In this document: positions 41,459-50,260 of the stretch, piece after piece
How the letters are laid out: each line of letters starts with the position of its first letter
Numbering within the stretch: position 1 is the stretch's first letter
Source: Pseudoflavonifractor sp. 524-17
Lineage (GTDB): Bacteria > Bacillota > Clostridia > Oscillospirales > Oscillospiraceae
Length of the DNA: 64,000 bases
Reading direction: 5' to 3'
NCBI RefSeq assembly: GCF_009935845.1
Contig: NZ_QWEK01000009.1
Location: 1 to 64,000 of the forward strand
Notes under the pieces: generated by a model
Database searches by the model: none
What the model saw: only the letters and a program-made list of their open reading frames with translations
Told to the model about the DNA's origin: nothing
Made by a program: the position numbers and the translations under genes

Positions 41459-43624
41459 TTATTTGGTGGTGATAGCGAGTACGCCGTCCGCTGTGGAAGC
41501 GTTGACGGACAGAGCGGTAAGGAAATCGGCGGTGACGTAGTAATTGCCGGCCACCACAACGGCGGCGGTCTCAGCGGAGGCGCCGTCCAGGGTAAACTGG
41601 AGGGTAAGGGCATCGGCAGCGGCGGTCTCGGCGGCGGCCAGGGCGCCGCCGGTGTAGGCGGTCTCGGTGGTGATTACCACACCGCCGGACCACTCCACAT
41701 TGAACTGGACAGAGGTGCCGCTGAGGACGCTGGCCAGGTCGCGCAGGCGGTAGTAGGTGTTGCCCTGGGCGTCGTTGGCGAGGGACACGTCCTTTGCCTC
41801 GCCGTCCACGGTGACGGCGGCCTGGTTGGCCTCCGCCTGAGCCACAAGGGCGTCGTAGTCGGCCAGGTTGTAGCTCTTGTCATAGGGGGCGTCCAGCAGG
41901 CCGGCGTTGATGTAGCCGATGATCTCCGCCCGGCGGGGGTCGTCCTCGCTCAGGTCAACGCCCACGATCTTCCAGTTATTGTCCACCTCGGGAGCCACGG
42001 GGGAGTGCTCTGCGAAGTAGGCCACCAGCATGTCGCGGATGGAGTTGGGGGACTCCCACTCCCGCTTGCCGGCCACCAGACCGCCGGTCTTCAGGGCGGA
42101 GGAGTAGCGGTAGTTGTTTACGGCCAAAGTGAGCTCCTGGTCGTCCTTGAGGGGCTCGCCCTTGAACATGACGTTCTTGATCCGCTCCCCCTTGGGCTGG
42201 GACAGGTCGATCTCGTAGTCCACGCCGGCGAACATATCGTACAGATAGCCGGGGTACTCGGGATCAAAGGAGAGGTTAATGTCCCCGGGGACCCACTGGT
42301 TATAGCACTCGGCGGACCACTCCATGTAGGCTTTCAGCTCCGCGCCGGTGACAGGCACCCGGTACAGGGTGTTGTCAAACTTGTAGATATTGAAGATGTT
42401 GCCGTAGTTGATGTCCCCCTCCGGCAGGTCGCTGGTGTCCTTGAACAGGGCGGCGGCGGACACGTCGGCGCCGGAGTTCTCCAGCTGTACCTTGTTGATG
42501 AGATCCATCACGGCGGTGTCGCGCAGCTTGCCCTCCGGCAGGCCGGCGATCTCGTTTTCCGGCTGGAACCTGGCGGTGGTGCTGCCCAGAATGCCGCCGC
42601 CCTGTTCGCCGTCGCCCCCGCCGCCGCCGCTGATGAAGGCGATGGTCTTCTCATGGGCCTCTTTCACAATGGGGAGGGCCCGCAGGGAGGCGTCCGGCTC
42701 ATAGTTGGCCATATCCACCACGTCGGTGGTGATGCCGGTGATCTCCTTATCGGCATTGAGGGTAAAGTCGAAGCGGACCACATCCCGGCCGCCGTTGCGG
42801 GCGCCGCCCACCGGCACCTCGCCGTACTTGTCGTTGACCACAATATGGTAATGGCCCACGAACATGGCGTCTACCTCAGGGTTGTCCTCCAGAATCTTCT
42901 GGGCGGAATCGGCGCCGCCGTCCTCGTCGAACTCGGCGGTCATGCCGGCGTGGGAGGAGACCAGAATAATGTCTGCCTCATTGCCGATGGCGTCGATGCA
43001 GCGGTCCACCGCGGCGGACATGCCCTCAAAGGCCAGGGCGTCCACCTTTTCCCCGTCCCAGGTGGGAATATTGGGCGTGGTGACGCCGATGACCGCCACC
43101 TTGACCCCGCCGGTCTCCAGAATCACATAGTCCCCCACAAAGTGCTCGCCGCTGTCTTTGTAGGTAGTGTTGGCGGACAGCAGGGGGAAGTCAGCCTGCG
43201 CCTCCAGACGCTTGACCAGGTCCAGGCCGAAGTTGAACTCGTGGTTGCCCAAGGTCATGGCGTCATAGCCCATAAAGTTCATGGCGGAGATAATGGGGTG
43301 CTCCCCCTCCTGCTTGTTGTAGATATCGTCGGAGAGGATGGTGCCCTGAATGGTGTCGCCGCTGTCGATAAGCAGGGTATTTGGATTTTCCGCCCGGACG
43401 GACTGCACATAGGTGTACACCCGGGCCAGGCCGTTGTTGGTGCTCTCCTGATTGTCCTCGTAGGCGAAGCCCCAGATGTTGCTGTGGGTGTCAGAGGTGC
43501 CGAGGATGGTGACGCGGGTATCGCCGCTCTCCTCCCCGGCGGCCAGTGCCGCGGGCGCCAGAGAGGCCAGCATACCGGCGGCCAGGACGCTGGCCAGCAG
43601 CTTGCGCAGGGACGTTCTTCTCAT
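41459..43624 (-). CDS. exported 5'-nucleotidase/cyclic phosphodiesterase with stalk domain
   Basis: 721 aa from ATG 43624, with AGGAG nine bases upstream. Sec signal peptide (RRTSLRKLLASVLAAGMLAS to ALAA). The metallophosphatase domain has TSDTHSNIWG, DSGDTIQG, LGNHEFNFG, VSSHAG and GHYHIV, all metal ligands of UshA-like enzymes. A 5'-nucleotidase C-terminal domain spans about 370-590. The last 120 residues (about 595-720) resemble copper-amine-oxidase N-terminal/stalk repeats (YYRLRDLASVLSGTSVQFNV), probably a wall or matrix anchor. It should release phosphate and nucleosides from extracellular nucleotides. Confidence 0.93.
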   Translation of the reverse strand: MRRTSLRKLLASVLAAGMLASLAPAALAAGEESGDTRVTILGTSDTHSNIWGFAYEDNQESTNNGLARVYTYVQSVRAENPNTLLIDSGDTIQGTILSDDIYNKQEGEHPIISAMNFMGYDAMTLGNHEFNFGLDLVKRLEAQADFPLLSANTTYKDSGEHFVGDYVILETGGVKVAVIGVTTPNIPTWDGEKVDALAFEGMSAAVDRCIDAIGNEADIILVSSHAGMTAEFDEDGGADSAQKILEDNPEVDAMFVGHYHIVVNDKYGEVPVGGARNGGRDVVRFDFTLNADKEITGITTDVVDMANYEPDASLRALPIVKEAHEKTIAFISGGGGGDGEQGGGILGSTTARFQPENEIAGLPEGKLRDTAVMDLINKVQLENSGADVSAAALFKDTSDLPEGDINYGNIFNIYKFDNTLYRVPVTGAELKAYMEWSAECYNQWVPGDINLSFDPEYPGYLYDMFAGVDYEIDLSQPKGERIKNVMFKGEPLKDDQELTLAVNNYRYSSALKTGGLVAGKREWESPNSIRDMLVAYFAEHSPVAPEVDNNWKIVGVDLSEDDPRRAEIIGYINAGLLDAPYDKSYNLADYDALVAQAEANQAAVTVDGEAKDVSLANDAQGNTYYRLRDLASVLSGTSVQFNVEWSGGVVITTETAYTGGALAAAETAAADALTLQFTLDGASAETAAVVVAGNYYVTADFLTALSVNASTADGVLAITTK

Positions 43625-43770
43625 AAACATCTTCTCCTTTTGAGTCCGGTTCCGGCACAGCCGGAAGGTCTGTTGGTGAAAGGGAGGCGCTGTCTTTGTT
43701 CAGTATAGCACATCCGCGCAAAAAAGTCGAGAAGCACCGCGGCGCTTCCCAACTTTTTAACTGTGCGGGT

Positions 43771-43886
43771 CTTAGAACTTGTATTCATAACCGGGGAGAT
43801 GCCGGATTGCCAAGGGAGTTTGCCGCGGCAGGGCGGCAGAACGCCTGGTAAGCCGGCGTTTCGCGGTTTGGAATACAGCGTTCTTA
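43771..43886 (-). repeat. MITE-like repeat, copy A
   Basis: 116 bp. The minus strand runs from TAAGAACGCTGTATTC to GAATACAAGTTCTAAG. The ends are inverted repeats (TTAGAACTTGTATTC and TAAGAACGCTGTATTC). It is homologous to copy B at 58315-58482 but lacks about 55 central bases. Its TAA supplies the stop codon of the neighbouring stalk-domain gene. Confidence 0.75.
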
Positions 43887-44618
43887 TTTCAGTCTCGCGT
43901 CAAAGATAAAGACGTGGGTGTCCTGGTCCTGGGTGATGGCCGGCTCAATCAGCTTTTCCGCCTGGAAGGTGAGCTGGCTGCTCTGGTGGAGATCCACCGT
44001 GATGGAGTGGGCGGCCTGTCCGCCGGTCACGGGGATTTCGGCTAGGACAGAGTCGTTGTCTCCCAGCACCCGCAGGGTGACGTTCTTGTCGGAGTAATAC
44101 TGGAAGGTCACGGTGTCATATTTGCCCCCCACGTTGAAGGAGCCGGCGCACAGGGAATTCTTGGCGGCGTATCTGCCCAGATTCAGCGCAAGCCAGTGGG
44201 AGCAGGTGATGCCGGAGATCTCTTTGCTCTCCTTGTCGGCGGTCTGCAGCTGCCGGGCGCCCAGGCCGTACTCGTCGGTGAGGAAGTACGCCTTGTGCGT
44301 GTCAATCAGGTCCACGCCGTCGGCGGGATCGCCCAGCAGGATGGTCTGGGTGGCCTGCTCCCAATTCACGCCGACATCCAGCAGGGTGGCGGTGGCCCGG
44401 ATGGGCAGGTAGGTGGTGCCGTTGTAGACGATGGGATAAATCCGCGCGCCGTTGGCGTCGGTCATCACCTGCTCCTCGCCGTCGTACTTGATGGTGATGT
44501 CGTAGCTCAGGAAAGCCTTGATCTCCTTGAGGTTGCTGGCGGCAGCGGCGCCTGCGGCAAAGCTGACCACGGCGGCCACAGCCAGCACCAGGGCAAAGAC
44601 GGTTTTTTTAATTTTCAT
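43884..44618 (-). CDS. exported stalk-domain protein
   Basis: 244 aa from ATG 44618, with GAGAGGAG nine bases upstream. Signal peptide MKIKKTVFALVLAVAAVVSF to AAA. Residues about 40-95 form a copper-amine-oxidase N-terminal/stalk unit (ARIYPIVYNGTTYLPIRATA), a non-catalytic surface module of Clostridia. The second half (FNVGGKYDTVTFQYYSDKNV, VTLRVLGDND) resembles an NPCBM-like beta sandwich that binds sugars or proteins. Function is probably envelope attachment. The gene ends inside the MITE copy. Confidence 0.8.
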   Translation of the reverse strand: MKIKKTVFALVLAVAAVVSFAAGAAAASNLKEIKAFLSYDITIKYDGEEQVMTDANGARIYPIVYNGTTYLPIRATATLLDVGVNWEQATQTILLGDPADGVDLIDTHKAYFLTDEYGLGARQLQTADKESKEISGITCSHWLALNLGRYAAKNSLCAGSFNVGGKYDTVTFQYYSDKNVTLRVLGDNDSVLAEIPVTGGQAAHSITVDLHQSSQLTFQAEKLIEPAITQDQDTHVFIFDARLK

Positions 44619-44747
44619 GGGAAACACTCCTCTCTATTTGGCCGCGCCGCACAGCGGCCCGTTCTTTTCCAATTATAGCGGAATCCCCGTGGAATTACAA
44701 GATAAACGGAGCGTTTTGCAAAACAGGCCCTAGGGAACAAATTCACC

Positions 44748-44776
44748 TGGACAAGCGATACAATATGTAATATAAT
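44748..44776 (+). promoter_or_regulatory. promoter of the purine transport operon
   Basis: TGGACA (44748-44753), 17-bp spacer, TATAAT (44771-44776). It implies a transcript start near 44,783, about 250 bases ahead of the permease start codon. Confidence 0.75.
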
Positions 44777-44782
44777 TTATAG

Positions 44783-45036
44783 GAATTAAGGAGGTCAATT
44801 CAGCCGCGCTTGCAGTGAATGCGCGGGGGGCAGGGAGTTCTTTTCTCATCTTACTCCCCCTCAAGCCTGTATACTGACCGGGCCGTTTCGCTTCGGCGGA
44901 AAATCTACAGGGTCCACAGGCGGGCGGCGTACACCGCGCTCTCCCGACCGCGCCGCCCCGTCCGCTACGAGATGAGATAGTATCGGAGGGGACCGTCCCC
45001 TCCGCCGGACAATCCTTTTGGAGGGAATCGTTTACT
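44783..45036 (+). ncRNA. long structured leader of the purine permease
   Basis: About 250 nt without a gene. Hairpin GGGAGT/ACTCCC near 44,837-44,865 (T-rich loop), CGTTTCGCTTCGGCGG, a GC-rich domain GGCGGGCGGCG...CGCGCCGCCCC (about 44,921-44,980), and GGAGGGGAC-CGTCCCCTCC just before the ribosome binding site, which could act as terminator or anti-SD. No consensus of a known purine riboswitch class was recognised. Confidence 0.5.
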
Positions 45037-46425
45037 TTGAAACAGAGCAGCAGTAAGAAAAACGCGATCTATGAACTGGACGGACGGCCGTCCTTCGCCC
45101 AGGCCTTTCCCCTGGGCTTCCAGCAGCTGCTGGCCATGTTCGTGGGCAATATCGTACCCATGATTCTGGTGGCAAACGCCGCCGAAATGGACAGCTACCA
45201 CGCCACCCTGCTCATCCAGTGCTGTGTGCTGGGGGCCGGCGTGGCCACTTTGATTCAGGCATTCCCCATCAAGCTGGGGAAAATCCGCATCGGCTCCGGC
45301 CTGCCGGTTATGATGGGTCTGACCTATACCTTCCTGCCCATCTGCCTGGCGGTGGCCACCAATGGGGAACTGGGCCTTCCGGTGCTCTTCGGCGCCCAGC
45401 TTGTGGCCGCCCTAAGCTCCGTCTTTGTAGCATTTGTGCTGCCTTATATCCGCAAATTCTTCCCGCCCATTGTGACGGGAACTATCATTGTCTCCATCGG
45501 CATCTCCTGCTTCTCCATTGCCGCGTACAACCTGGCCGGCGGGCAGGGCGCCCCCGACCTGGGCCAGCCCCACAACTGGATCATCGGCGCAGTCGTGATC
45601 CTGGTAATTGTGGGCTGTACCTCCTTCGGCAAGGGGATGGTCAACGCCGCGGCGGTGCTCATCGGCATTGTGGCGGGCTATGTCATCGCCGCGGTGGTCA
45701 CTGTGGCGGGGATTGTGCCGGTGATCGACTTCTCCAGCATCGCCGCAGCCAAGTGGTTCGCCATTCCCCAGCCCCTGGCTTTCGGCGGCGGCGGCGCGCC
45801 CCTGGCCTTCAACCCCACGATTATTCTGGTCTTTATTTTGCTGTACTTCATCAACGCGGTGGAGATGGTGGGAGACATGACCGTCTCCGCCACCGGCGGC
45901 CTGAGCCGCCAGCCCAAGGACGAGGAGCTGTCCGGCGGCATTCTGGGCAACGCCGTGGGCTGCATGTTCGCCTCCGTCTTCAACTGCTTCGCCACCGGCT
46001 CCTACAGCCAGTGCTCCGGCATTGTGGCCATGACCAAGGTGTGCTCCCGCTGGGTGATGGGCACCGGCGCCATGACGCTGATTGTGGCCGCCTTCTGCCC
46101 CAAACTGGCCGCGGTGCTGTCCACCATCCCCAACTGCGTGGTGGGGGGCGCCACCATGGTGGTCTTCTCCATGATCACCATGTCCGGCATGAGCCTGGTG
46201 GCCAAGAGCCGCTTTACCAGCCGTTCCATGCTCATCTGCGGCATCTCCCTCACTCTGGGCCTGGGCATCTCCTTCGCCAAGGACACCCTGGACGCGGTGG
46301 GCGGCTATGTGCAGATGTTCTTCGGCGAGTCCAGCATTATTTTGGTGGCCCTCACCGCCATTGTGCTGAACATCGTCCTGCCCAAGACCCGTGAGGACCT
46401 GAACGCCGAGGCCAGCATAGATTGA
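45037..46425 (+). CDS. NCS2-family xanthine/uracil permease
   Basis: 462 aa, TTG start 11 bases after GGAGGG. About 12-14 membrane helices in the UraA/UapA fold; the nucleobase site region FNPTIILVFILLYFINAVEM with the conserved Glu and the NAT-type FNCFATGSYSQCSGIVAMTK helix are present. Substrate is most likely xanthine or another purine because the next gene is a purine-type amidohydrolase. The two genes form one operon behind a long leader. Confidence 0.9.
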   Translation: MKQSSSKKNAIYELDGRPSFAQAFPLGFQQLLAMFVGNIVPMILVANAAEMDSYHATLLIQCCVLGAGVATLIQAFPIKLGKIRIGSGLPVMMGLTYTFLPICLAVATNGELGLPVLFGAQLVAALSSVFVAFVLPYIRKFFPPIVTGTIIVSIGISCFSIAAYNLAGGQGAPDLGQPHNWIIGAVVILVIVGCTSFGKGMVNAAAVLIGIVAGYVIAAVVTVAGIVPVIDFSSIAAAKWFAIPQPLAFGGGGAPLAFNPTIILVFILLYFINAVEMVGDMTVSATGGLSRQPKDEELSGGILGNAVGCMFASVFNCFATGSYSQCSGIVAMTKVCSRWVMGTGAMTLIVAAFCPKLAAVLSTIPNCVVGGATMVVFSMITMSGMSLVAKSRFTSRSMLICGISLTLGLGISFAKDTLDAVGGYVQMFFGESSIILVALTAIVLNIVLPKTREDLNAEASID

Positions 46426-46463
46426 CCGCGGTGAACCAGATATTGATGAAGGAGTGACGCGCT

Positions 46464-47873
46464 ATGATCGATCACCTGCTGAAAAACGGTATTATTGTCA
46501 CGGTCAATCCCGACCGGGAGGTCTTTTTCCACGGAGCTGTGGCCATCGAGGGCAACAGAATCGCGGAGGTAGGGGAAAGCGCCGCCCTGGAGGCCAAGTA
46601 CGCCGGCACGGCCAAGGTCACCGACCTGGAGGGGAAGATCGTCTTCCCTGGCTTTGTCAACACCCATAACCACCTGTTCCAGACTTTGCTCAAGGGCCTG
46701 GGAGACGATATGGTGCTCAAGGACTGGCTGGAGACCATGACCTTCCCCGCCGCCACCAACCTGACCCGGGAGGACTGCTATCTGGCGGCCATGCTGGGCT
46801 GCATGGAGGGCCTGCACAGCGGCATCACCACCATGCTGGACTACATGTACCCCCACCCCTTGGGCGAGCTGTCCGACGGCGTGGTGGACGCCTTCCGTGA
46901 GCTGGGCATCCGGGGCATTCTGGGCCGGGGCTGCATGGACACCGGAGCCCAGTTCGGCGTCCACCCGGGCATTATGCAGAAGACCCCCGAGATAGAGGCC
47001 GACCTGCACCGGGTTTTTAAGGCCTATCACAACAGCGAGGACGGCCGCATCAAGGTGTGGGTGGCCCCCGCCGCTATGTGGTCCAACAGCCGGGAAAACC
47101 TGGAGATGCTGTGGCGGGTGACCCAACAGTACCACTCCGGCTTCACCGTACATATCTCCGAGACCCCCTTCGACCGGGACGCGGCGGAGGAGCTCCACGG
47201 CAAGCCCGACGCGGAGCTGCTGGAAGAGCTGGGCATTGTGGGCCCCAACGTGCTGATGGTCCACTGCTGCTACCTCACCGACAAGGACATCGCCATGGCC
47301 AGGAAATACGGCATGAAGGTGTCCCACAACGTCTGCTCCAACCAGTACCTGTCCTCCGGCGTGGCCGACGTGCCCAAGATGCTCAGAAACGGCATTACCG
47401 TCTCTCTGGGCGTGGACGGCGCGGCCTCCAACAACGCCCAGGATATGGTGGAGCTGATGAAGTTCACTGCCCTTCAGCACAAGGTGGCCACCCGGGACCC
47501 CCTGGCCATGTCCGCCGAGAAGGTGCTGGAGATGGCCACCATCGACGGCGCCCGGGCCCTGGGCATGGAGGACGAGATCGGCTCCCTGGAGGCGGGCAAG
47601 AAGGCCGACCTGGTCATCTTTGACCCGGTGGAGTGCCCCAAGGCCATCCCCATGCACAACCCCGTGTCCACGCTGGTCTACTCCTCCTCCATCAAAAACA
47701 TCGTGGGGGCGATTGTGGACGGCAGGGTGGTCATGGAAAACGGCGTCATCACCACCGTCAAGGACGAGAAGGAGATCTACCGCAGGGTACAGAAGTGCGC
47801 CGAGGACCTGTGCCAGCGGGGCAAGATCACCAACCGCCGGGAAGGCCACAAGTGGAACCGCACTTACGGCTAA
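46464..47873 (+). CDS. amidohydrolase, 8-oxoguanine/guanine deaminase-like
   Basis: 469 aa, ATG after GAAGGAGTGACGCGCT. TIM-barrel metal enzyme: PGFVNTHNHLFQTLLKG (HxH), the substrate-gate GLHSGITTMLDYMYPHP, metal ligand His in FTVHISETPF, VHCCYLTDKD, and the catalytic Asp in SLGVDGAASNN. The order and spacing fit the cog0402 group (8-oxoguanine deaminase, AtzB-like, SsnA-like) more than dihydropyrimidinases. With the permease upstream it should deaminate an imported purine. Closed by a bidirectional terminator. Confidence 0.87.
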   Translation: MIDHLLKNGIIVTVNPDREVFFHGAVAIEGNRIAEVGESAALEAKYAGTAKVTDLEGKIVFPGFVNTHNHLFQTLLKGLGDDMVLKDWLETMTFPAATNLTREDCYLAAMLGCMEGLHSGITTMLDYMYPHPLGELSDGVVDAFRELGIRGILGRGCMDTGAQFGVHPGIMQKTPEIEADLHRVFKAYHNSEDGRIKVWVAPAAMWSNSRENLEMLWRVTQQYHSGFTVHISETPFDRDAAEELHGKPDAELLEELGIVGPNVLMVHCCYLTDKDIAMARKYGMKVSHNVCSNQYLSSGVADVPKMLRNGITVSLGVDGAASNNAQDMVELMKFTALQHKVATRDPLAMSAEKVLEMATIDGARALGMEDEIGSLEAGKKADLVIFDPVECPKAIPMHNPVSTLVYSSSIKNIVGAIVDGRVVMENGVITTVKDEKEIYRRVQKCAEDLCQRGKITNRREGHKWNRTYG

Positions 47874-47893
47874 CAGCTCCATTCTGTAACGAA

Positions 47894-47932
47894 AAAGAGG
47901 ACGGGAATCCGCCGCGGATTCCCGTCCTCTTT
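47894..47932. terminator. bidirectional terminator
   Basis: AAAGAGGACGGGAATCCG and CGGATTCCCGTCCTCTTT form an 18-bp perfect stem around CCG between convergent operons. Confidence 0.95.
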
Positions 47933-47939
47933 GACGTTT

Positions 47940-48413
47940 TCAGAGTATCTTTTCCCGCTTGATCCCCACATAAGGGCCGTCGGTGCAGGTGCCCCGGGGG
48001 AGATAGCCCCGGCTTTCGTAGTACGCGCCCAAGGCCCGGTTGTCAATGTCAGAATCCAGCCGCAGGGCATGGATGCCTCTGACCTGGGCGAGGGCCTCCG
48101 CCTGGCGGAGCAGGGCGTCCCCCGCCCCCGGACAGTCTGGGTCAGAGACAAAGTGGTGCAGGTATAGGGCGGGGCGATCCCCGTCCCAGTTCTCATCCCG
48201 GTCAAAGAGCGCCGCCGCGGCCATAATTTTTTCCTCCTGCACCGCCACAAGAAACTGGGCCATGTGCCGGGCGTAATAATCCTCCGGATAGGCGGCGAGG
48301 TAGCCGTTTTCATTCCACTGGCGCAGCCCCTTCTGCTCCATCCACCGTACGCGCTTTTTCATCAGGGCGAAGACCGCCGCCGCGTCCCCGGCCGTTCCCT
48401 GCCGGAATACCAT
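47940..48413 (-). CDS. GNAT-family acetyltransferase
   Basis: 157 aa. GNAT fold with the acetyl-CoA-binding region at about 85-130: HHFVSDPDCPGAGDALLRQA and LRLDSDIDNRALGAYYESRG. The usual R/QxxGxG/A loop is degenerate here (DCPGAGDALL). Substrate unknown. Starts three bases after the Mrp stop, last gene of a seven-gene minus-strand operon. Confidence 0.85.
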   Translation of the reverse strand: MVFRQGTAGDAAAVFALMKKRVRWMEQKGLRQWNENGYLAAYPEDYYARHMAQFLVAVQEEKIMAAAALFDRDENWDGDRPALYLHHFVSDPDCPGAGDALLRQAEALAQVRGIHALRLDSDIDNRALGAYYESRGYLPRGTCTDGPYVGIKREKIL

Positions 48414-48416
48414 GGC

Positions 48417-49241
48417 CTACTGCGCCTCTAACAGTTCGGCGACGCCGGCGAGATAATTGGTCTCAATGGACTCGATCTCCCCCGCGTCGCTGGCGGCGGC
48501 CAGGGCGGGGTCGATGGGCAGCCGGGCCAGTACCTTCAGGCTGTGCTCCGCCGCCACGGCGTCGATGTGGCTCTCGCCGAAAATCCGGTGCTGTTTGCCG
48601 CAGTCGGGGCACTGGAAATAGCTGTAGTTCTCCACCAGGCCCACCACGGGGATATTCATCAGCTCCGCCATCTTTACCGCCTTGGTGACAATCATGCTCA
48701 CCAGATCCTGGGGAGAGGTGACCACGATGATGCCGTCCACCGGCAGGGACTGGAACACGGTGAGGGGCACGTCGCCGGTGCCGGGGGGCATATCCACAAA
48801 GAGATAGTCCAGCTCCCCCCAGATGACGTCGGTCCAGAACTGCTTTACCGTGCCGGCGATGATGGGACCCCGCCACACCACCGGATCCGTCTCGTGCTCG
48901 GTGAGCAGATTGAGGCTCATCACCGGGATGCCCCCCTTGGACTCCACAGGGTAGAGGCCCAGCTCGCTGCCGGCGGCCCGGGTGTGGATGCCGAAGGCCT
49001 TTGGGATGGAGGGGCCGGTGATGTCGGCGTCCAGAATTCCGCAGCGCTTGCCAAGGCGCTGCATGGCCGCCGCCAGGGAGGAGGTGACCAGGCTCTTGCC
49101 CACGCCCCCCTTGCCGCTGACCACGGCGATGACCTTTTTGATGTGGGACAGCTCGTGGGCCGGGGCCTGGAGGCTCTGGGGCTGGGTCCGCTCCCCGCAG
49201 CTCTCGCCGCAGGAGGAGCAGTCATGGGTACATTCAGACAT
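48417..49241 (-). CDS. Mrp/NBP35-type Fe-S cluster carrier ATPase
   Basis: 274 aa. The N-terminal Cys cluster CTHDCSSCGESC is typical of Nbp35-like proteins. Deviant Walker A SGKGGVGKSLV, DADITGPSIPK, FVDMPPGTGD and a C-terminal CxxC (FQCPDCGKQH) that binds a bridging 4Fe-4S cluster are all present. It transfers Fe-S clusters to apoproteins. Its operon includes HemZ, a radical-SAM enzyme that needs such a cluster. Confidence 0.93.
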   Translation of the reverse strand: MSECTHDCSSCGESCGERTQPQSLQAPAHELSHIKKVIAVVSGKGGVGKSLVTSSLAAAMQRLGKRCGILDADITGPSIPKAFGIHTRAAGSELGLYPVESKGGIPVMSLNLLTEHETDPVVWRGPIIAGTVKQFWTDVIWGELDYLFVDMPPGTGDVPLTVFQSLPVDGIIVVTSPQDLVSMIVTKAVKMAELMNIPVVGLVENYSYFQCPDCGKQHRIFGESHIDAVAAEHSLKVLARLPIDPALAAASDAGEIESIETNYLAGVAELLEAQ

Positions 49242-49292
49242 GGGACTTCCTTCTTTCTTTTGACATAGTAACAGATAGTATGGCTGGGATTT

Positions 49293-50246
49293 CTATTTAT
49301 ATTGATAAGTGCCGCCGCCGATAAACTCCCGGATCAGGGCGCCGGGAGGCACCAGGGCGGGGTCGATGGGGTCAAACCAGCCAAAGGCGTCCACCAGATC
49401 GTGGAGCTCCCGCCAGCGGGGGTTGCGCTCAGACACCCCGCTGAGAGCGCCGGCCAGCGGGGCGGTGTAGTGGGCAAATACCGGCGCCTCGTAGGGCAGC
49501 GAGGAGTCCAGAAGGATATGGGCCCGGTTTTTAAAGGGGGAGATAAACCGCTTCTCCCCCCGGCGGACGTTGTGCCACATCTCCAGCGTGGCGGCCATGT
49601 CGGTGCCCCGGAAATTGTAGTCCCGGACGGCCCGGCGGGTGATGCGGGTCCAGGTGCCCTTGAAGCGCAGCTGCGCCCCATCCAAAATGTCGGACCGGGC
49701 GGAGATATACAGCCGCGTGGCCTCCGGATGCCGGCCGGCGATATCGTCGTTGAGGGCGTGGATGCCCTCAAAAATGGCGATCTCCTGCTTCCCCAGGCGC
49801 AGAGGGCGGCCCCGGGCGTCGTTGCGCATCTGGCGGGCGAACTCGAACTTGGGGATGATGACCTCCTCCCCTTGGGCCAGCCTGGTAAAGGTCTCGTCCA
49901 GCAGCACCATGTCCAGCAGCAGGGGGGATTCATAGTCAATGTCCCCCTCGGGGGTGCGGGGCGCGGTGGCCCGGTCGGGGGTTTTGAAGTAGTCGTCCAG
50001 AGAGATGGCGTGGGTGCCCACGCCCCGGCGGATCAGCTCCTCCTCCAGCTTGAGGGCGGTGGTGGTCTTGCCGGAGCCGGAGGGGCCGGAGAGCAGCACA
50101 ATGCCGCTGCCCCCCTCCGCCAGCCGCTCCTGAATCCGATCCGCGGCGGCGGACACCCGCTGGTGATACACCGCATCGCACTCCGCGAGAAACCCCTTGG
50201 GGTCTTGGCGGGTTCTTTGGAGAATGTCTTGCAGCTGATAGGGCAT
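49293..50246 (-). CDS. uridine kinase-like nucleoside kinase
   Basis: 317 aa. P-loop LSGPSGSGKTTTALKLEEEL at about 53-72, the acidic SLDDYFKTPD lid region, IPKFEFARQMR and IFEGIHALND match uridine kinase/phosphoribulokinase-type enzymes. Compared with Udk it has an extra N-terminal 45 residues and a longer C-terminus, like the clostridial 'nucleoside kinase' group whose substrate is untested. It lies 14 bases after hemZ. Confidence 0.85.
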   Translation of the reverse strand: MPYQLQDILQRTRQDPKGFLAECDAVYHQRVSAAADRIQERLAEGGSGIVLLSGPSGSGKTTTALKLEEELIRRGVGTHAISLDDYFKTPDRATAPRTPEGDIDYESPLLLDMVLLDETFTRLAQGEEVIIPKFEFARQMRNDARGRPLRLGKQEIAIFEGIHALNDDIAGRHPEATRLYISARSDILDGAQLRFKGTWTRITRRAVRDYNFRGTDMAATLEMWHNVRRGEKRFISPFKNRAHILLDSSLPYEAPVFAHYTAPLAGALSGVSERNPRWRELHDLVDAFGWFDPIDPALVPPGALIREFIGGGTYQYK

Positions 50247-50260
50247 GGTATCTCCTTTCC

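Noticed and set aside
44921-45000. ykkC/guanidine- or purine-riboswitch in the permease leader
   Set aside because: CTACAGGGTCC and CTCTCCCGACC are only loosely similar to ykkC boxes and the required order and helices could not be completed.
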